Source of the DNA: Marinisporobacter sp.
GTDB taxonomy: Bacteria > Bacillota > Clostridia > Peptostreptococcales > Thermotaleaceae
Assembly (NCBI GenBank): GCA_025210395.1
Contig: JAOARV010000062.1
Coordinates: 1-35,224 of the forward strand
Length of the DNA stretch: 35,224 bases
Direction: 5' to 3'
This document shows, piece by piece, positions 1 to 6,697 of the stretch. Numbering within the stretch: position 1 is the first letter of the stretch; every line of letters begins with the position of its first letter. The translations under genes and the position numbers were made by a program. A model generated the notes under the pieces. It was given only the letters and a program-made list of their open reading frames with translations, did not search any database and was not told the origin of the DNA.

Positions 1-140
1 AACATTTTATAAGTATGGTTTATTTAATTTGCAGTGATTTAAAATTTAATCTACCAAAAGCCTTCGAATAATTATAATTTCAATTTACATAATTGTAAAA
101 AATATCAAGTGATTAAATCCACACAAAATAAGAAAGAGCC
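1..140 (-). mobile_element. Possible end of an insertion sequence truncating the kinase gene
   Basis: On the minus strand the kinase reading frame stops resembling its family at base 140, exactly where the sequence GGCTCTTTCTTATTTTGTG begins. A GGCTCTTT start resembles terminal inverted repeats of ISL3-type elements, from memory. The remaining bases to the window edge hold no intact gene; short open stretches there are too small to identify. The rest of the element, if it exists, lies outside the window, so the second inverted repeat and target duplication cannot be seen. This is inference. Confidence 0.3.
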
Positions 141-1196
141 ATATTTCTTATAAACCTTCTCAATGAGTTCATCCATCAAAAAAGGTTCCATTCGCAACGT
201 AGTATTTCCAGATTCTAGCTTTGATAAGGCCAATAAATCCTTTACCATTTTCCCCATTTTTTCTGCTTCATCCATAATAACTTCACAATAAAAGTTTTTA
301 CTATCCTCATCTTCTGCTACATTTTCACTTAGTCCTTCTGCATAACCCTGAATAAGTGCTATAGGTGTTTTGAGTTCATGGGAAACACTAGAGATAAACT
401 TCTTTCTCATCAAATCAATCTTTCTTTCCTTCTCTATATCTTCTCTCAGCTTTTCATTAGCTGTATTTAACTCTAATATAGTAGCATCTAATTGATCAGA
501 TAAATAATTCATTGTTTGTCCAAGCTGACCGATTTCATCTTGACCCTGTACCTTATATTTTTTGCTAAAGTCTAACATTGCCATGAACTTTGCAACTCTA
601 TTTAGCTCTACTATTGGTTTTGTAAATCTTTTTGAAAACCACAGGGCTAAAATTATTCCTACTGATAAAGCAATGAATACTACATAAATATGAAATTTCT
701 TTGCAATTTCTACACTTTCTTTAATAGCACCAATAGAAGTCTCAAGTATTAAAATATTATTTCCTTCAAAGGCAAAGGCATGTACTAAAAATTTCACCTT
801 AAATTTCGGATGTTCAAAGGTTTCTAACACCTTTTTTCCAGCTAAAATCTCTTCCATTCCTTTATTAGACAAGGGAATCCCCATTCCCATTTTACCGAAG
901 CCATTTCCTCCTCTACCTTGAAAGGATGTACGATATAAATTCTCTCCATCTGCTGAAAGGATGATAATGCTTCCACCTAATGTATTTTCTATTCTTCCCA
1001 ATTCATCACTTATATCCTCTACATTATTTTTAAAGCTTTTTTCAATCTCTTTCCCATATTGGATAAGAAGTTCTTCTTTCTTTTCTAAATAATAGGTTTC
1101 CAAATATTTTGTGTTTAATATCCAAGATAAACCTACAATCATGCATGTGAAAAAGGTGAGAACAATAAATAATTTTATCCTTATAGAATTTTTCAT
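105..1196 (-). pseudogene. Sensor histidine kinase, truncated before the ATPase domain
   Basis: Membrane sensor kinase partner of the response regulator just upstream. Visible parts: N-terminal membrane helix (about residues 8-27), an extracellular segment to about 165, a second helix (about 170-188), a HAMP linker (about 190-245) and the dimerisation/phosphoacceptor domain with the H-box SSVSHELKTPI (about 269-279). The protein stops at residue 363, whereas such kinases need about 110 more residues for the HATPase domain (N, G1 and G2 boxes), none of which is present. From about residue 353 the tail (GSFLFCVDLIT) is not family-like and coincides with a possible mobile-element end. It probably cannot autophosphorylate alone. 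The start overlaps the regulator stop by 4 bases, so the two were translationally coupled. Confidence 0.85.
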
Positions 1197-1867
1197 TTTT
1201 TCACCTCAAATCTATATCCAACACCTCTTACAGTTTGAATAAGATTGCTTTTCTCATGAAGTTTCATCCTAAGCCTTTTAATATGTGTATCTACCGTTCG
1301 TAAATCTCCATAATAATCATAACCCCACACGCCATCCAAAATCTGTTCTCTATTTAGTGCCTTTCCTTGATGATTGGCTAAAAAAATTAGGAGTTCATAT
1401 TCTTTAGGCGTCATTTCTATTTCTTTTTCACTAATTATCACTCTATGTGCCTTAGTGTCAATTTCTATACCATCAAAAACCATAATCTCCTGTTCTTTTG
1501 TCCGTTTTCTCTTTAATAAGGCTTTTACTCTTGCAACTAAGACTTTCGACCGAAAAGGCTTTGTCACATATTCGTCTGCTCCCAATTCAAACCCAAACAA
1601 TTCATCCGACTCTTCACTTCTTGCTGTAAGAATGACAATCGGTGTATTAGATACTTTTCTTATCTCTCTACAAACAGTCCAACCATCAACTTTAGGCATC
1701 ATAATATCCAAGATCACCAAATCTATATTTTCTTTTTCAAACAATCTAAGTCCTTCTTTTCCATCTTCCCCTTCTAATACATAATACCCTTCTCTTTTTA
1801 AATAATCTCCTATAAGTCTTCTCATTCTGCTTTCATCTTCAACAATTAGAATTTTTTCTTGCTCCAT
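1193..1867 (-). CDS. OmpR/PhoB-family response regulator
   Basis: Cytoplasmic two-component transcription factor of 224 residues, the usual family length. The receiver domain (about 4-118) shows the acidic pair ED at 11-12, the phosphorylation site in VILDIMMPKVDG (Asp near 54), the Thr in VILTAR and the Lys in YVTKPFR. A winged-helix DNA-binding domain follows (about 130-222), ending in the typical TVDTHIKRLRMKL and VRGVGYRFE motifs. It is the first gene of an operon with the kinase. With the kinase truncated, it may be orphaned or phosphorylated from elsewhere. An AGGGGGGA ribosome site precedes the ATG. The target is unknown. Confidence 0.93.
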   Translation of the reverse strand: MEQEKILIVEDESRMRRLIGDYLKREGYYVLEGEDGKEGLRLFEKENIDLVILDIMMPKVDGWTVCREIRKVSNTPIVILTARSEESDELFGFELGADEYVTKPFRSKVLVARVKALLKRKRTKEQEIMVFDGIEIDTKAHRVIISEKEIEMTPKEYELLIFLANHQGKALNREQILDGVWGYDYYGDLRTVDTHIKRLRMKLHEKSNLIQTVRGVGYRFEVKK

Positions 1868-2000
1868 CCGTTTCCCCCCTCAAACCCATTTATTTTTATT
1901 ATACACAAATTTGATAAGAACTTATAAGTGCAACACCACACGGTTAGGTATAACTATATATTAAATTTAAATATATTATTCTAAAATCAATTTAAATTTA

Positions 2001-3122
2001 TCATTTATTTAAAATTTCTCTTGCATTACTTACTTCAAAATCTTCCACATAATTTTTTACTTCCTTCAATTTTGTATTCCCATGAATATTCTTTGCTAAA
2101 TTTAATTTCGTATATAATTCATCCATAGGAATATTCATATATTTTGATACTTCTTCTAATGTCATATATCCTTTTAATTCTTCTGCATCTGTAATGCCTC
2201 CTACTTCAATAGGCTGTGGTAATACTTCATATACACCCATTGTATAGCTAGCAAAAACCCCTCCAAAATAAATGATCACTACAGATAAAATCAAGGCTAA
2301 TGGTGTAAAGCCCCTTTTCCCTTGTTTAATCTCAAGAGCTCCTTCCTTTGGACAAGATAATGTACAAGTTTGACAATTAATGCACTCAGCTGAAGTGATT
2401 TCTTTTGTATTTGCCACATCTATATTTACTGGACATTTTTTACTACAAATGCCACAGTTGATACATTGATCCTCATTTCTTTTTATCTTATAAGGACTTA
2501 TTTTTGATATGATCCCTAAAAAGGCACCCATAGGACATAAATATTTACAGAAAAATCTATCGTATAAAATAGATCCTATCACTGTAATAATTAAAATAAC
2601 CAATCCAATAGGCGATTCTACAAAAATTTCTTCAAATTCTCCAAATAAGTGTCAATATACAGACCATGGATCATAGGGTGCCATCCAAATACTAGCCGTT
2701 ATCCAAGCACCTATTATTGTAATCACTAAAACAACATATTTTAAATATCTTAAAGGTTTATCTATTCTTTGAGGTATTATAAATTTCTTTCCAAATATTT
2801 TTTCTCCTATCATCCCTAAAAATTCTTGCAACGCACCAAATGGACATAAAAGCCCACAAAAGCTTCTTCTAAATAAAATTGCTAAAAGAATCGTTAAACC
2901 AAATAGTATAAAAGTTCCTGAAAATATTTTTTGAATAAAGCTTCCTGCTGAAAATAAAGTATAAAGACTTTCTAACCCTCCATAAGGACATAAAGCATGA
3001 ATAGAAGGAGATCCATCCGTTCCACCTCCTAATACTTGATGCATATAGGCCTTATAGCTTATAAAAATCAAAAAAATCCCAAGAATCACTCGTCTTATAT
3101 TTTGAATAGATTTCTTTTTCAT
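2001..3122 (-). pseudogene. NapH/NosR-type 4Fe-4S membrane protein with one in-frame TGA
   Basis: Integral-membrane polyferredoxin, a family used for electron transfer at the membrane. The gene starts at the ATG at 3122 behind AAAGGA and runs in one frame to 2001, except for TGA at 2652-2654. Upstream piece: helices plus the Cys motifs HALCPYGG and FCGLLCPFG. Downstream piece: FFCKYLCPMG, then two ferredoxin motifs (CINCGICSKKCP and CINCQTCTLSCP), a last helix and a C-terminal domain. The in-frame bridge after the TGA (HLFGEFEEIF) is what the family has at this place, where I recall Gly before the His, so GGA to TGA is a one-base change. The parts total about 372 residues plus the stop codon. 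It could be a recent nonsense mutation, a sequencing error, readthrough or selenocysteine. Confidence 0.8.
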
Positions 3123-3243
3123 TCTCACCCATCCTTTCAATTGATTATTCATTATATACCAAATTATTAAAATCAAACTAAATTCATCTAATTTTTTATA
3201 TTTATCTCCCTAATCAAATTCACTTTTCCCATAAGAAGGGTAA

Positions 3244-3276
3244 ATAAAAAGAGCAGAAGACATATTCTGCTCCTTT
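3244..3276 (-). terminator. Rho-independent terminator of the DUF2680 gene
   Basis: Arms GAGCAGAA (3251-3258) and TTCTGCTC (3265-3272) are perfectly complementary around a 6-base loop. They are followed on the minus strand by a T-rich run, just after the stop codon of the DUF2680 gene. Confidence 0.85.
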
Positions 3277-3285
3277 TAAGTTTAA

Positions 3286-3705
3286 TTATGATTGAGTTGG
3301 AGTACTTATACAAGCTCCCATTCCTCGACCCCTACCAGATCCATCTTTTGCACCTCTTCCTTGGCCAAAACCTTGTCCTTGACCAAAGCCAATACCTAAT
3401 CTCTCATTCTTGTCTCTATTTTCTCCTACAGTAGTACAAGCCTTCATTCTATCTGTAATAATTTTTTTATATTCTTCTCCTTTTTCTTTTGTAAATCTTC
3501 CTTCCTTCACAAGCGTATCAATTCTCTCTAGCTTAACCTTCAACAACTCCTCTACTGAAAGATTTTGTGTGGATAATCTCATTCCATTTCCTCTTCCATA
3601 AGTATCATTACTTGTTTGTGTATCCCCCTCAGTAGCAAATGAAAATCCTATACTCCCTACCACCAAAAGTGCTCCTAACATTAGCGTCATCATTCTTTTT
3701 TTCAT
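3286..3705 (-). CDS. Secreted DUF2680-family protein
   Basis: Small exported protein of 139 residues. The signal peptide has a KKR start, a hydrophobic core (about 7-21) and a probable cut after FSFA. The middle segment, LSVEELLKVKLERIDTLVKE and what follows, matches the DUF2680 (YckD-like) pattern of a helical pair. The C-terminus is glycine-rich with repeated GQGFGQGRG-like units. I chose the ATG at 3705, ten bases after GGAG; a GTG two codons earlier is possible. It is monocistronic with its own terminator. The family function is not established. Its neighbours (two-component system, iron-sulfur protein) give no firm hint. Confidence 0.75.
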   Translation of the reverse strand: MKKRMMTLMLGALLVVGSIGFSFATEGDTQTSNDTYGRGNGMRLSTQNLSVEELLKVKLERIDTLVKEGRFTKEKGEEYKKIITDRMKACTTVGENRDKNERLGIGFGQGQGFGQGRGAKDGSGRGRGMGACISTPTQS

Positions 3706-3805
3706 ATACACTCATCTCCTTTTTTTATTTTTATTTCCTTTGATGAGTTTATTATATCCATCTAATGTGACAGCTTTGTGACAATTATAAGTATTTCACG
3801 TGAAA

Positions 3806-4927
3806 CTATTTTGTTAATTCTTTTACCCTTTTTATGATTTTATCTCCAATCGGCTTATTTATTTTTCTCAAATTCTCATAATATTGATTCCTATTTCCAT
3901 CATAATCTAACGTTTGCTTAAATAAAATCATCTCTAATGTCTCTCTGACTTTATGAATACTTATACCTTTCTGATCCACATCCATCAAATAAATAAGAGT
4001 CATACTCAAACTCTCTATGACTTTTTCTTCATCAAAATCCTTTTTAATAAGACTTTTAGAAAAATCCTGTGAGTTTATAAAAGAAATATCCTTTTCTCCC
4101 CCTCCTATATATTCCATCAAATCTTTAGTGTACCCAATAATACATCCTTTCCCTTCACATTTTTTACAAATAGCCTCTCCTAAGCAAATCTCATGAACAC
4201 CTTCTTTTATTTTATGCGTACATTCATAAAGAGTTATAGCCGTTTCTCTAAAAACAGATATTTCTCCTCTTTTTCTTAGCTTTAAAGTAGGTTTTAATAA
4301 AAGATATGTACTCACAATAATCACTACAAAAAACAAACTTACATGCAAAGGCGTCATATATTCCTTTGGCAATGTATTATAAAGTTTTCCTATCCCAAAA
4401 AACATAAATATCCCTGCTGCAATCCATTTCATTGCAAATTCTGGCACTTTTTCACCAATTTTACTTCCTACAAAAATACCTAATGCACTGGTTAACACCA
4501 TTCCTGTTACAGTTCCAAACAAAACAAATACTGGAAAATTTGCATCTACAGCTAAAGTAATAGCTGTAAGCTGGGTCTTATCTCCAAGTTCTCCAATGAA
4601 AAAAGCTAAAGCCACTGTTAACATGGGTCCAAAATTTCTTCCCTTATTTTCCTTATCTTTATCTTCATCCATTTTCAATGTCCAAAGAGCAAAGCCCACA
4701 AATAAAAATCCAGCAATCATTTGAATGGTCTCTATGGGAATCCAATTAGATAAATAAGACCCTACAGCCACAGCAATACCATGATTGAATAAAGATCCTA
4801 TAAATACACCTAATAATACTTCATAAACCTTAAATCTTGTTGCAAAGGCCATGGCTAAAATCTGTGTTTTATCTCCCATCTCTGCGATAAATATTAAGAA
4901 TAGTGATTGAATCATTTCTTGAAACAT
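3806..4927 (-). CDS. TMEM165/GDT1 (UPF0016) family Mn2+ exporter with Cys-rich C-terminal extension
   Basis: Membrane cation exporter; bacterial members export manganese. Two copies of the family signature are present, EMGDKT (16-21) and ELGDKT (113-118), each in a three-helix half. The core ends near residue 215, the usual full length. About 155 extra residues follow, mostly soluble, with five cysteines in a short stretch (C236, C248, C254, C257, C262) and then a helical region. That extension could bind metal or regulate transport; I do not recognise it. The gene lies behind a probable Mn2+ riboswitch and terminator, which fits the assignment. The ATG at 4927 has an AAGGAGGA site. A second promoter inside a repeat lies just upstream. 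Confidence 0.85.
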   Translation of the reverse strand: MFQEMIQSLFLIFIAEMGDKTQILAMAFATRFKVYEVLLGVFIGSLFNHGIAVAVGSYLSNWIPIETIQMIAGFLFVGFALWTLKMDEDKDKENKGRNFGPMLTVALAFFIGELGDKTQLTAITLAVDANFPVFVLFGTVTGMVLTSALGIFVGSKIGEKVPEFAMKWIAAGIFMFFGIGKLYNTLPKEYMTPLHVSLFFVVIIVSTYLLLKPTLKLRKRGEISVFRETAITLYECTHKIKEGVHEICLGEAICKKCEGKGCIIGYTKDLMEYIGGGEKDISFINSQDFSKSLIKKDFDEEKVIESLSMTLIYLMDVDQKGISIHKVRETLEMILFKQTLDYDGNRNQYYENLRKINKPIGDKIIKRVKELTK

Positions 4928-4962
4928 TGTTTGTCCTCCTTTTTATCCACTAAAAAAATTCG

Positions 4963-5089
4963 CATTATACTGCCGCATATGCTCATTTCACAAGTTTTAT
5001 TACAACACTATTCTTTTGTAATAAAACTTGTTCAAAGTGGTCAAACATTTGATTTCTCAATTATAAGTTGTCCACAAATTTTAAACTTT
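4963..5089. repeat. Dispersed 127-bp repeat, copy A
   Basis: Aligns without gaps over all 127 bases to 34939-35065 in the same orientation, with about 20 differences (84%). The inner 76 bases differ at only six positions. It contains a 15-bp perfect hairpin, CAAGTTTTATTACAA with TTGTAATAAAACTTG (4991-5030), a DnaA-box-like TTGTCCACA (5068-5076), and a minus-strand promoter at its left edge. Both copies lie immediately downstream (minus sense) of a terminator. Candidates are a small RNA gene, a MITE-like element or a duplicated regulatory block. Confidence 0.8.
4964..4993 (-). promoter_or_regulatory. Sigma-A-like promoter inside repeat copy A
   Basis: TTGTGA (4988-4993), an 18-base spacer and a perfect TATAAT (4964-4969) on the minus strand. 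The start point would be near 4957, about 30 bases before the TMEM165 ATG and after the riboswitch terminator. Transcription from here would escape riboswitch control. The same layout is kept in the other repeat copy. Confidence 0.55.
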
Positions 5090-5102
5090 ATAATTTCCTA
5101 AA

Positions 5103-5162
5103 GAATAAAAAACGAAACCCATAGTTTAATAAAGCTACATGAAAATAGCTTTATTAAACTAT
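5103..5162 (-). terminator. Strong terminator of the riboswitch expression platform
   Basis: A 17-bp perfect stem, ATAGTTTAATAAAGCTA (5121-5137) with TAGCTTTATTAAACTAT (5146-5162), has an 8-base loop and is followed in minus sense by a T-rich tail. The 5' arm of this stem in the RNA (5162 downward) overlaps the 3' strand of the aptamer P1 helix (5159-5165). The two structures therefore exclude each other, which is the standard arrangement of an ON switch. Confidence 0.85.
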
Positions 5163-5264
5163 AAGCCTCGCCCCTTTAAACAGTAAAGTAAATAAACCTA
5201 GGTATTTTCACCATCATATTGATTCCTATTTATGGGAACCTTCTATGACTACTCCCTTATAGCT
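5159..5264 (-). ncRNA. Probable Mn2+ riboswitch (yybP-ykoY-like)
   Basis: Leader RNA upstream of the Mn exporter gene. P1 is formed by CTATAAG at both ends (5256-5262 with 5159-5165 on opposite sense). The 5' side continues with AAGGGAGTAG, close to the family's GGGGAGUAG, and the 3' side with GGGGCGAGGCTTATAG. Between them I can draw a stem GTCAT/ATGAT capped by GGTTCC/GGAATC and a small GGT/ACC hairpin. I do not find the family's usual AAGACC segment, so it is a variant or a look-alike. Gene context (TMEM165) is the commonest for this riboswitch. Confidence 0.6.
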
Positions 5265-5281
5265 TACTTTTACTAACCGTT

Positions 5282-5310
5282 ACTATAGCATATCGTTATA
5301 TTTATTTCAA
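5282..5310 (-). promoter_or_regulatory. Promoter of the riboswitch-TMEM165 transcript
   Basis: On the minus strand, TTGAAA (5305-5310), 17 bases and TATAGT (5282-5287). It is placed just upstream of the aptamer P1 helix, as expected for the leader RNA. Confidence 0.65.
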
Positions 5311-5614
5311 TATCCATACCTATAAAAATAACTATTGAAAAATTTCTTCTCATTTTCTATTAAGTTGAACTGATTTTTCTAAAAGCTCAAATATTGAACA
5401 AATTATCCATTCCATTATACTACTAACCATTTTATCATCTTCTACTCCTATTCTATGAATTTATGAAATAATATAAACATAAAATTATGTTTCTGTAATG
5501 ATTTTCGTTATCTTGTGATAACATTCATCCTTTCGTGGGATACTATTTTATTTGCATAATTCCTTTCAAACTTTCACAAACTATTTTTGTATCTTATAAG
5601 GAGGTGAATGATTA
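5311..5614. other. Intergenic region between divergent genes
   Basis: About 300 AT-rich bases without a supported gene. The only structure I see is a short palindrome, GTTATC-ttgt-GATAAC (5507-5522), about 90 bases before the DUF1540 gene, which could be an operator. A near-ideal ribosome site, AAGGAGGTG, closes the region. No convincing sigma-A hexamer pair was found for the DUF1540 gene. Confidence 0.4.
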
Positions 5615-5773
5615 ATGCAAGGAAATAATAGTGTTGGATGTAATGTAACTGAATGTCGTCATCATGCTAAAACTATGCCTCAATGTACACTTAATCATAT
5701 TGAGGTGGTAAAACACGAAGCACCTGCTACATGCAAAGAATGTACAGATTGTGGAAGCTTTGAAAAAGAATAA
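5615..5773 (+). CDS. Small Cys-rich DUF1540 protein
   Basis: A 52-residue protein that begins MQGNNSVGCNVTECRHH and ends in a Cys cluster (CKECTDCGSF). The pattern V-x-C-x-V-x-x-C, then C-T-L and a final C-x-x-C/GSF is that of DUF1540, a small presumed metal-binding family frequent in spore-formers. AAGGAGGTG lies 8 bases before the ATG. The function is unknown. It is monocistronic, with a hairpin after the stop. It is short, but codon use, ribosome site and family pattern all agree. Confidence 0.85.
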   Translation: MQGNNSVGCNVTECRHHAKTMPQCTLNHIEVVKHEAPATCKECTDCGSFEKE

Positions 5774-5790
5774 TAAATTTTAATCTGCCC

Positions 5791-5825
5791 TAGCCATGCT
5801 TATACTAAGCATGGCTATATTAAAT
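5791..5825 (+). terminator. Terminator after the DUF1540 gene
   Basis: Perfect 12-bp stem TAGCCATGCTTA (5791-5802) and TAAGCATGGCTA (5806-5817) with a 3-base loop. The downstream T-tract is weak (ATATTAAATT). Confidence 0.7.
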
Positions 5826-5880
5826 TAAAAATTTATCCAGAGAGCCATTTTATTGAAGTATCTATTCATAAGATCCAATA

Positions 5881-5912
5881 AAAAAAAGAGCCCACACCTA
5901 AGGCTCTTTTTT
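5881..5912. terminator. Terminator of the small B12-switch operon, symmetrical
   Basis: AAAAGAGCC (5884-5892) pairs with GGCTCTTTT (5902-5910). It is flanked by A-runs and T-runs, so it can work on both strands. It follows the stop of the small minus-strand gene at 5915. Confidence 0.8.
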
Positions 5913-5914
5913 AT

Positions 5915-6115
5915 CTATATGAAATTTTTTAATGGGATCTCATTTTTTACAAAAGATTGTCTAAATTCTCTCCACAAAAGCTTCCTTAATGCCTCTTTAT
6001 CTTTTACATATTTTCCCTCAAATAAATCTGCATACATTTTGTCTGCTAATATATATCCTGTGATCACCCTAGGATTCGTTTTTGTTTTTTTGTACATAGA
6101 TACATCTACTACCAT
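5915..6115 (-). CDS. Small unknown protein, second gene after the cobalamin riboswitch
   Basis: A 66-residue protein starting MVVDVSMYKKTKTNPRVI. I chose the ATG at 6115, eight bases after AGGAG; the frame is open for six further codons upstream. It is basic, mostly helical in the second half (KDKEALRKLLWREFRQSF), with no cysteine, no signal peptide and no membrane helix. I do not recognise a family. It follows the 49-residue gene after 26 bases and ends at a terminator, so the two form a mini-operon under the cobalamin riboswitch. It may relate to B12 use or to a B12-independent replacement, but that is inference from context only. Confidence 0.6.
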   Translation of the reverse strand: MVVDVSMYKKTKTNPRVITGYILADKMYADLFEGKYVKDKEALRKLLWREFRQSFVKNEIPLKNFI

Positions 6116-6141
6116 CTTAAACACTCCTTTCAAATTTAAGT

Positions 6142-6291
6142 TTATAACATCTTAGCAACTTCAATTTGATTAGGTGGTTCTGGAAAGTGACCATAAGAAA
6201 CAAATTTTAGTAGTTTTATATAATTGTCCGAAAATATTTTATCTAATGAAAAAGGAATTAATGTGCTGTGCTCACATACTAAAATATTCAT
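6142..6291 (-). CDS. Small unknown protein, first gene after the cobalamin riboswitch
   Basis: A 49-residue open frame starting MNILVCEHSTLIPFSLDKIF, with the strong ribosome site AAAGGAGG nine bases before the ATG. That site lies directly after the riboswitch terminator. One cysteine (C6) and one histidine (H8) lie near the N-terminus, and a GHFPEPP motif near the C-terminus. I do not recognise it. The good ribosome site and its position as first gene behind a riboswitch are the reasons to accept such a short gene. Possible roles (small regulator, metallochaperone-like peptide, leader peptide for the next gene) are guesses. Confidence 0.55.
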   Translation of the reverse strand: MNILVCEHSTLIPFSLDKIFSDNYIKLLKFVSYGHFPEPPNQIEVAKML

Positions 6292-6308
6292 TTCTTATAG
6301 CCTCCTTT

Positions 6309-6343
6309 CCTAAAATAAATAAAGCCCTGTCAGAAGACAGGGC
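6309..6343 (-). terminator. Riboswitch-controlled terminator
   Basis: GCCCTGTC (6324-6331) and GACAGGGC (6336-6343) form a perfect 8-bp stem with an AGAA/TTCT loop. In minus sense it is followed by TTTATTTATTTT and then at once by the ribosome site of the 49-residue gene. It lies directly after the cobalamin aptamer, as an expression platform would. Confidence 0.75.
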
Positions 6344-6389
6344 AAAATACACTCATAGTAAATAACTAGAAAGAGTTTGTATTGGTTTC

Positions 6390-6580
6390 CTGGCCTTCCC
6401 ACCGAAGGTAGTCACATACACTATAGGCAGGTCTCCTGGCTCATGAATCTTTCTACTTCCTCTCTCCTTCCCGTTTTCACAGTGGATCCTTCGAGGTTTC
6501 GTCATCATTTACAGTAGCGGGGGCTGCGTCGGTTTTTCACCACACTTCCCTATTAAACCTTAAAAAAAGGTACCTAAAGC
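6390..6580 (-). ncRNA. Cobalamin (adenosylcobalamin-type) riboswitch
   Basis: The minus strand carries the B12 box GAGCCAGGAGACCTGCCT (6425-6442) and the conserved upstream core with GGTGAAAAACC and GCCCCCGCTACTGTAA (about 6500-6545). Both spacing and order fit the B12 aptamer. It is followed by a terminator (6324-6343) and two tiny genes rather than a B12 transport or synthesis gene. It lies about 100 bases downstream of the ABC importer operon, on the same strand, and so does not control that operon. Confidence 0.95.
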
Positions 6581-6697
6581 AATCACTTTATTCAGTTCTA
6601 ATTCATTATATCATTGCATTTTGAAATGGTCAATATATAGATTTCTTAATCATAAAGTGAATATATAAATAAGGAATCTATCAACTTTTTTATTCAT

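Noticed and set aside
1374..1784. Plus-strand open frame of 136 codons
   Set aside because: It lies fully antisense to the response regulator, has no ribosome site and has no protein-like pattern.
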